Notes under the pieces: generated by a model
Databases searched by the model: none
What the model was told of the DNA's origin: nothing
Seen by the model: the letters and a program-made list of their open reading frames with translations, nothing else
Shown here: one piece after another, positions 43,657 through 51,832 of the stretch
How the letters are laid out: each line of letters starts with the position of its first letter
Position numbering within the stretch: position 1 is the first letter of the stretch
NCBI GenBank assembly: GCA_022821495.1
Contig: JAJEDN010000044.1
Span: 1 to 64,000, forward strand
From: Candidatus Poribacteria bacterium
Lineage (GTDB): Bacteria; Poribacteria; WGA-4E; WGA-3G
Direction of reading: 5' to 3'
DNA length: 64,000 bases
Made by a program: the position numbers and the translations under genes

Positions 43657-43815
43657 GGAACTTCTCGTAGAAGAAACCCCCTAAATCCCCCTTATCAGGG
43701 GGACTTTAAGAAGCAGTGGAACTTCTCGTAGAAGAAACCCCCTAAATCCCCCTTATCAGGGGGACTTTAAGAATAGGAGAAACCCCCTAAATCCCCCTTA
43801 TCAGGGGGACTTTAA
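43657..43815. repeat. Three C-rich hairpin elements, two in a 61-bp tandem
   Basis: Full copies of the element lie at 43674-43710, 43735-43770 and 43780-43815. The first two include an extra GGAACTTCTCGTAGAAG leader starting at 43657 and 43718, so this block is a 61-bp tandem duplication. The array fills the gap between the thioesterase stop codon and the LolD-like gene, both on the minus strand. Confidence 0.85.
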
Positions 43816-43825
43816 AAGGAGACAC

Positions 43826-44239
43826 TTATGGTAGAGGATGTATCTGATCTGCAATGAAATCAGGGATTGGAATCGCACGCAGTTTTTCACCGGGGTTTGT
43901 TATACAACAGACCGTTGTGACTTCACCGCGCGCAATATCCGCTCCCTGGTGTGTAAAATGAAATTGATATGTGAGCGACTTGTTCCCTTTCCTGGAGACC
44001 CGAAGGTGGATGTCCACTTCATCTTCAAAGCGGAGTGGACTTAGATATTCACACGAAGCCGCGAGTCGGGGCCATCCGATTTTATTGCCGTTCCATTCGG
44101 TTGCTACACTTGTCCCTAAGCTGCGCAGAAATTCGTGTTCCGCGGATTCCATAAAGACAAAGAACCGTGTGAAATGGACGATCCCTGCCATATCCGTATC
44201 AGCGAACTCAATTTTACGTTTGGTTTGGTACACTGACAA
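43826..44239 (-). CDS. YbgC-like acyl-CoA thioesterase (4HBT hotdog)
   Basis: A 137-residue protein with the hotdog-fold signature FADTDMAGIVHFTRFFVFMESAE, containing the catalytic Asp of the 4-hydroxybenzoyl-CoA thioesterase group, and YLSPLRFEDEVDIHL. It hydrolyses short acyl-CoA or acyl-ACP. The frame runs back to 44290 into the upstream gene, but the TTG at 44239 (or GTG 44233) follows AGGGGA directly after the upstream stop and gives the normal family length. Confidence 0.85.
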   Translation of the reverse strand: MSVYQTKRKIEFADTDMAGIVHFTRFFVFMESAEHEFLRSLGTSVATEWNGNKIGWPRLAASCEYLSPLRFEDEVDIHLRVSRKGNKSLTYQFHFTHQGADIARGEVTTVCCITNPGEKLRAIPIPDFIADQIHPLP

Positions 44240-44247
44240 CCATTCCC

Positions 44248-45654
44248 CTACATTTTTGGAAATTCCGGTACATTTTCGTAGAGACTCCATGTTTCTGCGT
44301 AGATTCGCCAGTGTCCATCCGCTGGATCGACCATCAAATCGAGTTCTTTGGTGCCGATATCAGAGTAAGCGGGCCGAGTACCACTTGCGGGGGTCCCGGT
44401 AAATTTCTGCAGGAACGTAACGTCGGCTGTTGCTCGGTCACCGTTAATTTGCGGATTAGAGATAACGACCTGAATGTCAGCGTACATAGTGTTAAGTCTT
44501 TTCATTTTGGATCGGAGCTGCTTTTTCGTCAGGTAGATTTGTGTCTCCTTACCATCACGCACAGTAACGCGAGTAATCAGTGCTTTGTCTGAGTAGGTAG
44601 ACATATAGGTGTCCAGATCCTTCCCTTCCCAAGCTGCCTGCCATTTCCCTAAGACTTGTCTCACCTTGAGGTGCGTATCAAGGGGTGCGTTGCCGTCAAA
44701 AGTCCCACCAGACTCTTTACCGGAAACCGTATTGGCACCGGACGGTGAAGTCTGTGCGAGAGCGATCGCACCCGATATCTCACCGACCTGATCATTAACG
44801 AGTTTCCATTTTCGTCTGAAAAACCCTTTTTTCTCAATCGTGAGTGTGCGGATGTGGGTCTCAATGACCTCGCTGCCGCTCTGTAAAGTTACGCGAATGC
44901 CGTCAACAATATGGCGGTTCCGCTGCGTCGGGACAGGGGAATAGGTAGCGTACTGGAGATCAACGATGTGGGTCTGCGACATCAGGTCTGTAGCCCGTCG
45001 GAAACTGGAAGCCCTCTTTTTTCGGGCAGATTTATCCCACAAATCGGTGTATGTCTTTACCTCCTGTGTTTCCAATGCGGTTTTCCAAGCAAGTACAAGC
45101 GGCGCGACAGGACTGTTGGGCTGCTTCGCAAGATTGGGTCGCGAGGTGGCATCAGGCGAGGGTGGCGCGGTAATTTCTTCGCCAATTACCTCGTCCTGTA
45201 TAATTTTCCATCGTTGTTGGATGATCCCCTTCTTTTCTATCACAAGATTCCGCAGTTGATCTTTGGGACCTTCGGGAAGGTTAGCCGTTACGGGTATCGC
45301 ATCAATTCGGTAGCGATTCGGGTATCGCGGGATTCGATAGGGTTGACCGCTGTCTTCAAGGTTAACAGCAAAATTCACGCTGTTTTTTAGGAGCCTCGCA
45401 GTACTCTGATAGCCCCTATCGGGACGCTGGCGTTCACTCTTTACCCAGAGCGCTTCATACTTTTTTGCATCACTGGATTCAAGCGCGCTTTTCCATTTCG
45501 CCAAAAAGGCGGTAGGGGTCTCACTGGAACTCATGAATATCACGAGGAATGCAATAAAAGCGATAACGATTGCCGCAATAGCACCACCCCAGATCAGATT
45601 CCGAGACATATTAAATTTATTTGGACTGTGTTGCTGATTTCGTACGTCGTTCAC
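44248..45654 (-). CDS. Membrane-anchored protein with three NTF2-like modules
   Basis: A 468-residue protein. The start is GTG 45654 with GGAGG nine bases upstream. One transmembrane segment lies at about residues 20-41 (IWGGAIAAIVIAFIAFLVIF), so the rest is probably periplasmic. Three modules follow at about 48-155, 184-290 and 330-465. Each opens with a W-containing helix (FLAKWKSALESSD, LVLAWKTALETQE, VLGKWQAAWEGKD) and ends with (R/H)WK or HWR strands, the pattern of SnoaL/NTF2-like domains. The last module ends LYENVPEF, closely matching the C terminus of the next protein (IFENVPDF). No enzymatic role can be assigned. Confidence 0.75.
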   Translation of the reverse strand: MNDVRNQQHSPNKFNMSRNLIWGGAIAAIVIAFIAFLVIFMSSSETPTAFLAKWKSALESSDAKKYEALWVKSERQRPDRGYQSTARLLKNSVNFAVNLEDSGQPYRIPRYPNRYRIDAIPVTANLPEGPKDQLRNLVIEKKGIIQQRWKIIQDEVIGEEITAPPSPDATSRPNLAKQPNSPVAPLVLAWKTALETQEVKTYTDLWDKSARKKRASSFRRATDLMSQTHIVDLQYATYSPVPTQRNRHIVDGIRVTLQSGSEVIETHIRTLTIEKKGFFRRKWKLVNDQVGEISGAIALAQTSPSGANTVSGKESGGTFDGNAPLDTHLKVRQVLGKWQAAWEGKDLDTYMSTYSDKALITRVTVRDGKETQIYLTKKQLRSKMKRLNTMYADIQVVISNPQINGDRATADVTFLQKFTGTPASGTRPAYSDIGTKELDLMVDPADGHWRIYAETWSLYENVPEFPKM

Positions 45655-45675
45655 AATTTAACCTCCACTCGTAGT

Positions 45676-47004
45676 TTAAAAGTCTGGCACGTTCTCAAAA
45701 ATCTTCCAGATTTCGTGATGGATTTTCCAATCGCTCCCTATCTGATGCATCCAGACTTCGCGAATCCAAATATTGTAGAGTGCAGTAGCGTTCTCGTCAG
45801 CGGCGGGGACAACTAACCGACTCATTTGCTGAACACCAATGATGCTTTCGCTTTCGACTTCGGTATCGGTTTTGACCTTCGTCCACGCGTGTGTATTCAT
45901 CTGGCGAAGTTCTGATTCGAGCTGTTGTCTATCAATTTTACTTCGCTGTTCTTTGCTTTCGTGAATCACCACTTTATCGGCGACAATGTTGGGTCCATAA
46001 TAAGCGAGATGGACATTGAGGTCGCTGCTTTGCCAAGCATTTTCCCAATTACTGAGTGCCGCTTTACCCGCTGCAATCTGGGCTGTGGAAAGAGAGGTGC
46101 GTCCCGTTTTAGCAGGTGAAATTGGGGGTTGGCTGTCAACATAGGCGCGCGCGGTTTGTGCTTGTTGCTTAAGGAAGTCGGCGTGTTTAGCCGCAATACC
46201 CTGCTGCCCCGCCTCTGCGAGTTTCTTGGTATAGATTTCTGCTTGTTCACGCATCTGTTTTCTGAGTGCCTCTGCCTCAGCAATAGCTGATCGTTTTTGA
46301 TATCCTTCTTCTTTGACGATTCTATCGGCGACTTCAAGTTTACGACGAAGTGCCGAAATCTCCTTCCCGTAGCTCTGGATTTCAGTTTCCACCCGCTGTC
46401 CGCGTGCCTGCATTTCTTCTACAGTTTTAAGGAGTTCGGCGACCTGGTTGTTATAGTTTTCACGTGTAATGTTCAATTCACGGTTCTGTTTCTGAAGGTC
46501 GCGAACTTTTTGTTTCAATTGCGCTTCCCCGCCACGGATGGTTTGCATTTCGGACTCGGCGCGTTTGAGGGCGGATTCCTTGTCACTGAGTTTATTACGG
46601 AGTGCCTCCGCCCTCGCTTCTTTTTGAAGGATAGCTGCGTTTAATTCCGAGTTTGTGGCAATGTTGATAGCACTCTTGCGCGCGAGTTTCGCATCGGCTA
46701 TCGCTTGGTATGCGTGCTGGAGTGCATCATTTCCTCTTTTTTCTTCAAGGGCTGTCTTCGCAGCTTCAAGATTGGATTTAGCGGCTTCAAATGCATCAGG
46801 GGCAAGCGACGGTGCGTCAGCCTCTTTTGCTGCGGTAATAGCCGCCTCTGCGTCTGCAATTGCCGTATCAACTACAGGCGCTTCAATCTTTCCAAGTTTC
46901 CCACCACACCCTGCGAAGGCGAAAGGAACGAGCAGCAGCGCGATCATCAAAATCCTACGCAATGCGAAGTTATACTTCTGCGATGAAGCGATGAATTGTT
47001 TCAT
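45676..47004 (-). CDS. Coiled-coil lipoprotein with C-terminal NTF2-like domain
   Basis: A 442-residue protein. The signal peptide ends in FAFAGC with lipidated Cys33. An Ala-rich helical region at about 45-115 resembles DUF4398, and a long coiled coil spans about 120-270. An NTF2-like domain at about 310-442 (NWENAWQSSDLNVHLAYYG to WKIFENVPDF) is homologous to the last module of the neighbouring 44248-45654 protein. AAGGAG precedes ATG 47004. The two genes are 21 bp apart and surely cotranscribed. It is probably a periplasmic structural or envelope-stress protein. Confidence 0.75.
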   Translation of the reverse strand: MKQFIASSQKYNFALRRILMIALLLVPFAFAGCGGKLGKIEAPVVDTAIADAEAAITAAKEADAPSLAPDAFEAAKSNLEAAKTALEEKRGNDALQHAYQAIADAKLARKSAINIATNSELNAAILQKEARAEALRNKLSDKESALKRAESEMQTIRGGEAQLKQKVRDLQKQNRELNITRENYNNQVAELLKTVEEMQARGQRVETEIQSYGKEISALRRKLEVADRIVKEEGYQKRSAIAEAEALRKQMREQAEIYTKKLAEAGQQGIAAKHADFLKQQAQTARAYVDSQPPISPAKTGRTSLSTAQIAAGKAALSNWENAWQSSDLNVHLAYYGPNIVADKVVIHESKEQRSKIDRQQLESELRQMNTHAWTKVKTDTEVESESIIGVQQMSRLVVPAADENATALYNIWIREVWMHQIGSDWKIHHEIWKIFENVPDF

Positions 47005-47090
47005 TTTGTGGCTCCTTATTAATTTTTTGTTTTTTCTCTTTGGCTTTCGCTTAATTTTCCAGTTTTTTGTCTACATAGCCGCGGACTGTA

Positions 47091-47684
47091 TTAATCAAAC
47101 ACAGGTAACGCAAGGAGATGTGGTTGAGCGGTCTTGGTTTTCATTTGCGCCAGTGTGTCCTTGATTGTTGACGCTCTCGCCTTTCCGACACCCTCAACCG
47201 CTTCGAGTTCATCAATACCAGCAGTATAAATTTTATCTAACGATTTGAATTCGTGAATCTGGTTTTTGAAATATAAGGTGAGCGTATTCCGACTCTGTGA
47301 GACAGCCAGCACTATATGTTCTATCTGTTTAGCAAATTTATCGGCTGAGCGATGGCGGAGCCCGGTTTCGGTTGAGGGGATAGACGGATTGACTCTTAAC
47401 GTCACATTGGCGCGGACGATCCGTTTCCTATCCTCCGATAGGATAATCGCGCCATCCATTTTTGACAGTTCGTACAGCCGTGCGGGTGTATACTGGCAAT
47501 TGATACGAAAGCCGCCTTCTGTCAAGTCTAAGATTTCTGGGGTATCGCCAACAACAATGAGTCCACCTGTTTTCCCTTGGCTGATATAATCAATACCTTC
47601 CCGTAGCGGGGTTCCAGGCGACAACACCTTCAAAGTTGTTAACAGTTCACGTATCTTCTGATTTTCTGTCGAGATGTTTCGCAC
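47091..47684 (-). CDS. Compact DisA-like diadenylate cyclase
   Basis: A 197-residue protein with a DAC domain making cyclic di-AMP from two ATP. It shows LREGIDYISQGKTGGLIVVGD, then DGA at residues 77-79 (SKMDGAIIL), and RHR at 110-112 (GLRHRSADKFAKQ). A helix-hairpin-helix at about 158-179 (DELEAVEGVGKARASTI) follows almost directly. The long helical linker of normal DisA (about 350 residues in total) is missing. GTG 47684 is chosen because AGGGGG is well spaced from it; a GTG at 47693 is too close. It lies 86 bp upstream of the coiled-coil lipoprotein gene on the same strand. Confidence 0.85.
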   Translation of the reverse strand: MRNISTENQKIRELLTTLKVLSPGTPLREGIDYISQGKTGGLIVVGDTPEILDLTEGGFRINCQYTPARLYELSKMDGAIILSEDRKRIVRANVTLRVNPSIPSTETGLRHRSADKFAKQIEHIVLAVSQSRNTLTLYFKNQIHEFKSLDKIYTAGIDELEAVEGVGKARASTIKDTLAQMKTKTAQPHLLALPVFD

Positions 47685-47782
47685 GGCAACCACCCCCTAA
47701 TTATTAGGATACCATGTCCAAGCTGCGGTGTCAAGGCTAATAATTTTCGATAAATGCTTAAAATGACTGTCCCAAATTTTGT

Positions 47783-47811
47783 TTGACTTCACCGTTAAAT
47801 AAGTGTATAAT
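47783..47811 (+). promoter_or_regulatory. Sigma-70 promoter of the cyclophilin gene
   Basis: TTGACT (47783-47788) and TATAAT (47806-47811) are 17 bp apart. The next plus-strand gene begins about 150 bp downstream, leaving a long leader without a recognised structure. Confidence 0.75.
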
Positions 47812-47969
47812 GTATTCAACTTTTATTTTCGTCGAGGATGCACTTATGATTCTATAGGAAACACTCGTCGAAGATTTCTGATAAAATCCGAATAAGATTT
47901 ACGGCTACAACCTCTTGAACACAACGAATTTTGCGTAAACCTTTGCCAATACAAAAAGAAAAGGAATTC

Positions 47970-48533
47970 GTGAGAACGCGAAGTTTTCACACCAAAATTA
48001 TGCGATTAAGCTTATTAGGTGCATTTTTGGCGACAGTTGTTTCATGTAATAACGAACAATTGCCTAATGTAACGATAGAAACTAAAAAAGGCAACATCAT
48101 AATAGAACTTTACCCTGAAGCTGCCCCCGCGACAGTAGCAAATTTTGCGAGACTGGTTGGGGATGGATTTTACGACGGCGTGACCTTTCACCGCTATGTA
48201 CCGGGTTTTGTCATCCAAGGTGGAGATCCAAAAGGCACAGGTTCCGGTGGCCCTGGGTGGACAATTCCGGGTGAATTTCAGGATCCTGATCTCCGCGCCA
48301 AGATGCCGCCGCATGCGGAAGGTGTCGTTGCGATGGCACGGACACAGAACCCCGACTCCGCCGGAAGTCAGTTTTATATCTGTCTGACTTCGGATTCGAG
48401 AAGTGTCGGACACCTAAACGGCAACTATACCACGTTTGGAAAAGTTATCGAAGGGATGGATGTTGTTGAATCACTCCGCGAACGGGATGTCATGGAAAAG
48501 GTGACGATCGAGAACTACACGGCGGCACCGTAG
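47970..48533 (+). CDS. Cyclophilin-type peptidyl-prolyl isomerase, lipoprotein
   Basis: A 187-residue PPIase that accelerates cis-trans isomerisation of X-Pro bonds. The cyclophilin core is clear: FHRYVPGFVIQGGDPKGTGSGGPG, PPHAEGVVAMAR, SAGSQFYICL and the TTFGKVIEGMDVV end. The N terminus has a basic region and a hydrophobic stretch ending in TVVSC (Cys26), a likely lipobox, so the enzyme works in the periplasm. GTG 47970 has AAAAGGA just upstream; TTG 47931 and ATG 48000 are less supported. It is followed by the KamA-family gene 95 bp later. Confidence 0.88.
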   Translation: MRTRSFHTKIMRLSLLGAFLATVVSCNNEQLPNVTIETKKGNIIIELYPEAAPATVANFARLVGDGFYDGVTFHRYVPGFVIQGGDPKGTGSGGPGWTIPGEFQDPDLRAKMPPHAEGVVAMARTQNPDSAGSQFYICLTSDSRSVGHLNGNYTTFGKVIEGMDVVESLRERDVMEKVTIENYTAAP

Positions 48534-48628
48534 CAGTCTGAGTGAATTCCGTCCCGCCGACGAAGAACAGGTTTTAAACCTCGCCAGCAAAGGAAGCTGC
48601 GAAAACTTTAAAAGGACAGACAATATAT

Positions 48629-49684
48629 ATGGAAGAATGGAAACGTCTTGTTAGAGACACTGTCAACACCCCAGAAAAACTCGCCGCTGCATTCGATGTT
48701 GACTTAGAGGAGATGCGGCGGATTCATAAAGAGTTTCCGATCCGTATCAATCCGTACTATCTCAGTCTCATAGAAGAACCCGGTGATCCGATTTGGAAGC
48801 AGGTCGTTCCGGACCCAAAAGAGTTAATTAGCACGGGCGTAGAAGATCCGCTCCACGAAGAAGACGATAGTGAGGTGCCGAACGTTACGCACCGATACCC
48901 CGATCGCGCACTTTTTTATGTTAACTACATGTGCCCGATCTATTGCCGTTTCTGTACCCGTAAACGGAAAGTCGGTGACCCACATTCGATTTCTGAGGAT
49001 AATGTTGAGAGAGGTCTCGCCTATATTCAGGCACACCCAGAAATTCGGGATGTGATTATCTCCGGTGGTGATCCCCTGATGCTAACGGATAAGAAAATTG
49101 ATATGATTGTTGGCGGGTTACGAGCGATTGAACATTTGGAAATTATCCGTATCGGTTCGCGTGTCCCTGTGACGCTACCGCAACGTATTACGCCTGAATT
49201 GTGTTCGATTTTGAAGCAGTATCACCCGTTTTATATCAACACACACTTCAACCACCCGCGCGAAATCACACCTGAAACGGAAAAAGCGTGTGGTATGTTA
49301 GCCGATGCCGGAATACCTATGGGTAACCAGACGGTTCTCCTGAAAGGTGTCAACGACGATCCGGATGTGATGGTGGAACTGATGAAGGGGCTTTTGCGCA
49401 TCCGTGTCAAACCGTACTATATCTATCAAGCGGATCTTATTGTTGGGACGGATCATTTCCGTACCGCGGTGCAGACGGGTTTAGACATCGTTGCGGCATT
49501 GCGTGGACATATATCGGGGCTTGGTGTCCCGCATTATGTTGTTGATGCGCCGGGTGGCGGCGGCAAAATCGCGTTGATGCCTGATCCGGTTGTGGCTTTC
49601 GATGACGATGAGATTCAACTTCGGAACTACGAAGGTAATGTCTACAGTTATCCGAGTACGCCGTTCTTTGATGAGGATTGGTAA
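48629..49684 (+). CDS. KamA-family radical SAM aminomutase
   Basis: A 351-residue radical SAM enzyme. The CX3CX2C cluster motif is Cys102, Cys106, Cys109 (MCPIYCRFC). GGDPL is the SAM-binding segment, and PGGGGK carries the PLP lysine. This fits lysine 2,3-aminomutase (beta-lysine synthesis) or EpmB, which makes R-beta-lysine for elongation factor P. The length is nearer EpmB, but neither efp nor epmA is in the window, so the choice stays open. AAGGA is 13 bases before ATG 48629. A strong hairpin follows. Confidence 0.92.
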   Translation: MEEWKRLVRDTVNTPEKLAAAFDVDLEEMRRIHKEFPIRINPYYLSLIEEPGDPIWKQVVPDPKELISTGVEDPLHEEDDSEVPNVTHRYPDRALFYVNYMCPIYCRFCTRKRKVGDPHSISEDNVERGLAYIQAHPEIRDVIISGGDPLMLTDKKIDMIVGGLRAIEHLEIIRIGSRVPVTLPQRITPELCSILKQYHPFYINTHFNHPREITPETEKACGMLADAGIPMGNQTVLLKGVNDDPDVMVELMKGLLRIRVKPYYIYQADLIVGTDHFRTAVQTGLDIVAALRGHISGLGVPHYVVDAPGGGGKIALMPDPVVAFDDDEIQLRNYEGNVYSYPSTPFFDEDW

Positions 49685-49695
49685 ATACATGCCAA

Positions 49696-49723
49696 CAAAA
49701 ATGGGGGTGGTAAAACCACCCCC
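49696..49723. terminator. Bidirectional terminator, KamA/STAS genes
   Basis: GGGGGTGGT (49703-49711) and ACCACCCCC (49715-49723) form a perfect 9-bp stem with a 3-nt loop. Read on the minus strand it is followed by a T-rich run, so it is a standard terminator for the STAS gene. It also sits 19 bp after the plus-strand KamA-family stop codon. Confidence 0.8.
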
Positions 49724-49750
49724 TGTTGAGATTTTAATGGATTTTGGATC

Positions 49751-50092
49751 TTAGGCGGAGAGTGCGGAAACCGCAGCAGCCTCGCTGTCGTAATGTTCGA
49801 AGACTCGCACGAGGCGGCTGAGAACAATCAGATTTTTAATCTGTTTACTCACATTCACAACCCCGATACGCCCTTTCTTTCGGGCTGTAACGGCACGGAT
49901 GCCCATCAGTGCGCCGAGTCCATCACTGTCGATTTTATTCACGTTCTCGAAATTAATGAGGATACGCGGTGCCTCGGCTACATCTAACTGCGGCGAAAGT
50001 GCTGTCCGTAATTCGGAGACCGAGGGGCCTATCATTTTTCCGTTGGGTTCCAAAATCGTGATGCCATTTTGTTGACGAATTTTAGTAATCAT
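49751..50092 (-). CDS. STAS-domain anti-sigma factor antagonist
   Basis: A 113-residue protein with the SpoIIAA-like STAS fold. The phosphorylation-site loop reads KIDSDGLGAL with Ser56, and the flanking strands ITILEPNGKMIG and RILINFENV fit the family. Such proteins bind anti-sigma factor kinases in a phosphorylation-switched partner mechanism. No kinase or phosphatase gene is adjacent. AGGGAG precedes ATG 50092. A nearby sigma-factor remnant is at 50393-50716. Confidence 0.88.
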   Translation of the reverse strand: MITKIRQQNGITILEPNGKMIGPSVSELRTALSPQLDVAEAPRILINFENVNKIDSDGLGALMGIRAVTARKKGRIGVVNVSKQIKNLIVLSRLVRVFEHYDSEAAAVSALSA

Positions 50093-50392
50093 GATTTACT
50101 CCCTTTTTATTTTTTAGGTCATTAGAAGTATCAATATTGGCACCTCTAATTTTTTTATACTATTTGAAGGTTCAATTTTAGGTATTTGATAGTTTAGTCA
50201 GATACGCTGAAAAAAAGTTCGTTTTTTCCCAACCTCATAAATATCCACGTGTTGCATCAAATCCTGACATTTCGTTCATCATTGGCTTTCAATTATTAAA
50301 GACGCAATTTGTCACCAAAAAGGGTGCATAATTTGAAAAAAAATAAAAATTTATCAATTAAACAAGAATCCTCCTTAAAAAATGAATCTCCG
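50093..50392. other. AT-rich intergenic stretch
   Basis: Three hundred AT-rich bases lie between the STAS gene and the sigma-factor remnant, with several poly-A/T runs. The STAS promoter is expected here on the minus strand, but no clear -35/-10 pair was found. Confidence 0.45.
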
Positions 50393-50716
50393 TCAATTAA
50401 ATCGAGCGAAATTTGGGAGGGTGGGTTCAAACAGGTACGCCAACTTCGCAAATACGGCACGATCCCCGGGTAGGCTATCAGCAATCAGAAAAAAGAAGTG
50501 GCTTTCCGGCGTAAATTCGTAGTCGAAAATCGAATTGAGGTTGTAGGTAATCTCATCTCGCATCCGTTCATCTACACGTTCAATGAAAATGCGCCAACCG
50601 ATTTTTCGCCACGCAAACGTGTGAACCCGCGACCGATATTTCTCTACCAATGCAGCAAAAGCGTCGTGATCGCCTTCCAGAGTGAGCTGAACCAATTTAT
50701 CATCGTTATGTTGCAT
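50393..50716 (-). pseudogene. Truncated ECF sigma factor remnant
   Basis: The first 40 residues from ATG 50716 read as the start of an ECF sigma-70 region 2: DDKLVQLTLEGDHDAFAALVEKY and VHTFAWRKIG. The next block expected in such factors (EEITQDTF and the WL(Y/F) helix, then region 4) is absent. The remaining 67 residues show no sigma-factor features. The gene therefore looks cut and fused to unrelated sequence. It could still be expressed as a short protein. Confidence 0.6.
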
Positions 50717-50796
50717 GCGGGACTTCCACAAGAAATCGTCCTTCTATGATTAAAGACGAAAATTGAGGGTCGAAAAGTTGCACCTTTGCGGAAAAA

Positions 50797-50825
50797 TTGC
50801 GTTTTTTGTTTGAATGTTATATAAT
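50797..50825 (+). promoter_or_regulatory. Promoter of the small-protein/retropepsin pair
   Basis: TTGCGT (50797-50802) and TATAAT (50820-50825) are 17 bp apart, with a perfect -10 box and the same -35 as the promoter of the ATPase-PIN operon. The first gene begins about 100 bp downstream. Confidence 0.65.
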
Positions 50826-50930
50826 ATACATAATTCTGATTAAGAAATCTAGCTAAAGAAATAATTGCATTTTATTTTTTAGATAAATTTAAGGGGCGTT
50901 CTAATCGATTTTCAAAAGGGAGTCTTGAAA

Positions 50931-51158
50931 ATGGAACAGAATAGATTATCTATAGAAGAAATGTTTACCAGATATCCTGATCAATGGCTATTTATAGTAG
51001 ACTGTGAGCATGATGAAGCTACCCAATTAGTATCAGGTGTCGTCGCTATCCATAGTCCATCCCGTGATGTAATTGATAATTTTTCATCGAAGTACAGAGG
51101 TGGGGCAGCGATACGTTGGTCCGGTAAATTACCAGAAGGGGTAGGTTACTTGCTATAA
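50931..51158 (+). CDS. Small protein coupled to a retropepsin-like protease
   Basis: A 75-residue protein starting at ATG 50931, eight bases after AAAGGGAG. An upstream TTG at 50925 is too close to that site. It has a helical N terminus and a beta-rich middle (WLFIVDCEHDEATQLVSGVVAIH), with no membrane segment. Its TAA overlaps the ATG of the protease gene (TAATG), so the two are made together. No family is recognised; it could be an inhibitor, a substrate or an adaptor of the protease. Confidence 0.75.
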   Translation: MEQNRLSIEEMFTRYPDQWLFIVDCEHDEATQLVSGVVAIHSPSRDVIDNFSSKYRGGAAIRWSGKLPEGVGYLL

Positions 51159-51580
51159 TGACCTCTATCCGTTTTAACCCGAACTCGGATTTAATCCTAC
51201 TGTCAATGAAAGTCGAAGGTGTTGATGAACCCGATTTCAGGGATGTTTGGGTGGCATTAGATACTGGTGCGAGCACCACTTCAATTCCTATACGGACTGC
51301 CTTGGATTTGGGCTATGACCCTTATCATCCAAAATACTACAAGGAGGTTATAACAGGTACTCAAGTAGAGAATATACCTGTTATTGAAGTAAAAAAAATA
51401 ACCGCTATCGGACAACCAGTAGAAAATATTGATGTCTTATGCCATGATTTACCTCAAGAATTAAGAGTTGACGGTGTGTTGGGGTTAAATTTTCTATCCA
51501 AATTCAACATCAATATTTCTTTCGCCAGAGGCAGCATTGATATTGCGCCTCATGATGGTTATGAATGGATTACATTTTAA
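51158..51580 (+). CDS. Retropepsin-like aspartic protease domain protein
   Basis: A 140-residue protein with one retropepsin-like domain. The active-site motif is ALDTGASTTSIP (Asp35) and the second conserved strand is VDGVLGLNFL. It is the length of a single retroviral-protease monomer, so a homodimer is needed for activity if it is a protease. No signal peptide or membrane anchor is visible, which points to a cytosolic role. Many bacterial single-domain relatives have unknown substrates. Confidence 0.82.
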   Translation: MTSIRFNPNSDLILLSMKVEGVDEPDFRDVWVALDTGASTTSIPIRTALDLGYDPYHPKYYKEVITGTQVENIPVIEVKKITAIGQPVENIDVLCHDLPQELRVDGVLGLNFLSKFNINISFARGSIDIAPHDGYEWITF

Positions 51581-51753
51581 ACTGTTTGCCTTAAAAAAAT
51601 CAGGCACTGTTGGCACACAGGAATTGGGAGTATTGAGCAGATGTGCCTTCACGCCACAACGACCTCTATTTGCTTATTCTTATTTTTTCTTCTGATTAAG
51701 AACATCCCAACCCCAGCAACGATAAATCCAACAACTGTACCCCGTAAATCGCG

Positions 51754-51770
51754 CGCGGTTACAAACCGCG
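51754..51770. repeat. CGCGGTT palindrome
   Basis: CGCGGTT (51754-51760) and AACCGCG (51764-51770) form a 7-bp stem with a 3-nt loop between the convergent protease and slipin genes. It is another member of the short palindromic repeats seen across the window. Confidence 0.5.
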
Positions 51771-51832
51771 CCCACCGCCTGGGGAACAATGCGATTTTTT
51801 TAAATTGATATTTACCGAGATTGCGGACACGG

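Noticed and set aside
43657..43815. Regular repeats that could suggest a CRISPR array
   Set aside because: The repeats are palindromic elements with nearly identical or no spacers, and no cas gene is in the window.
46655..47164. A 169-codon plus-strand frame, Ala/Ser-rich, antisense to the coiled-coil lipoprotein
   Set aside because: Its composition is the antisense image of the Ala-rich coiled coil; the minus-strand gene has a lipobox and ribosome binding site.
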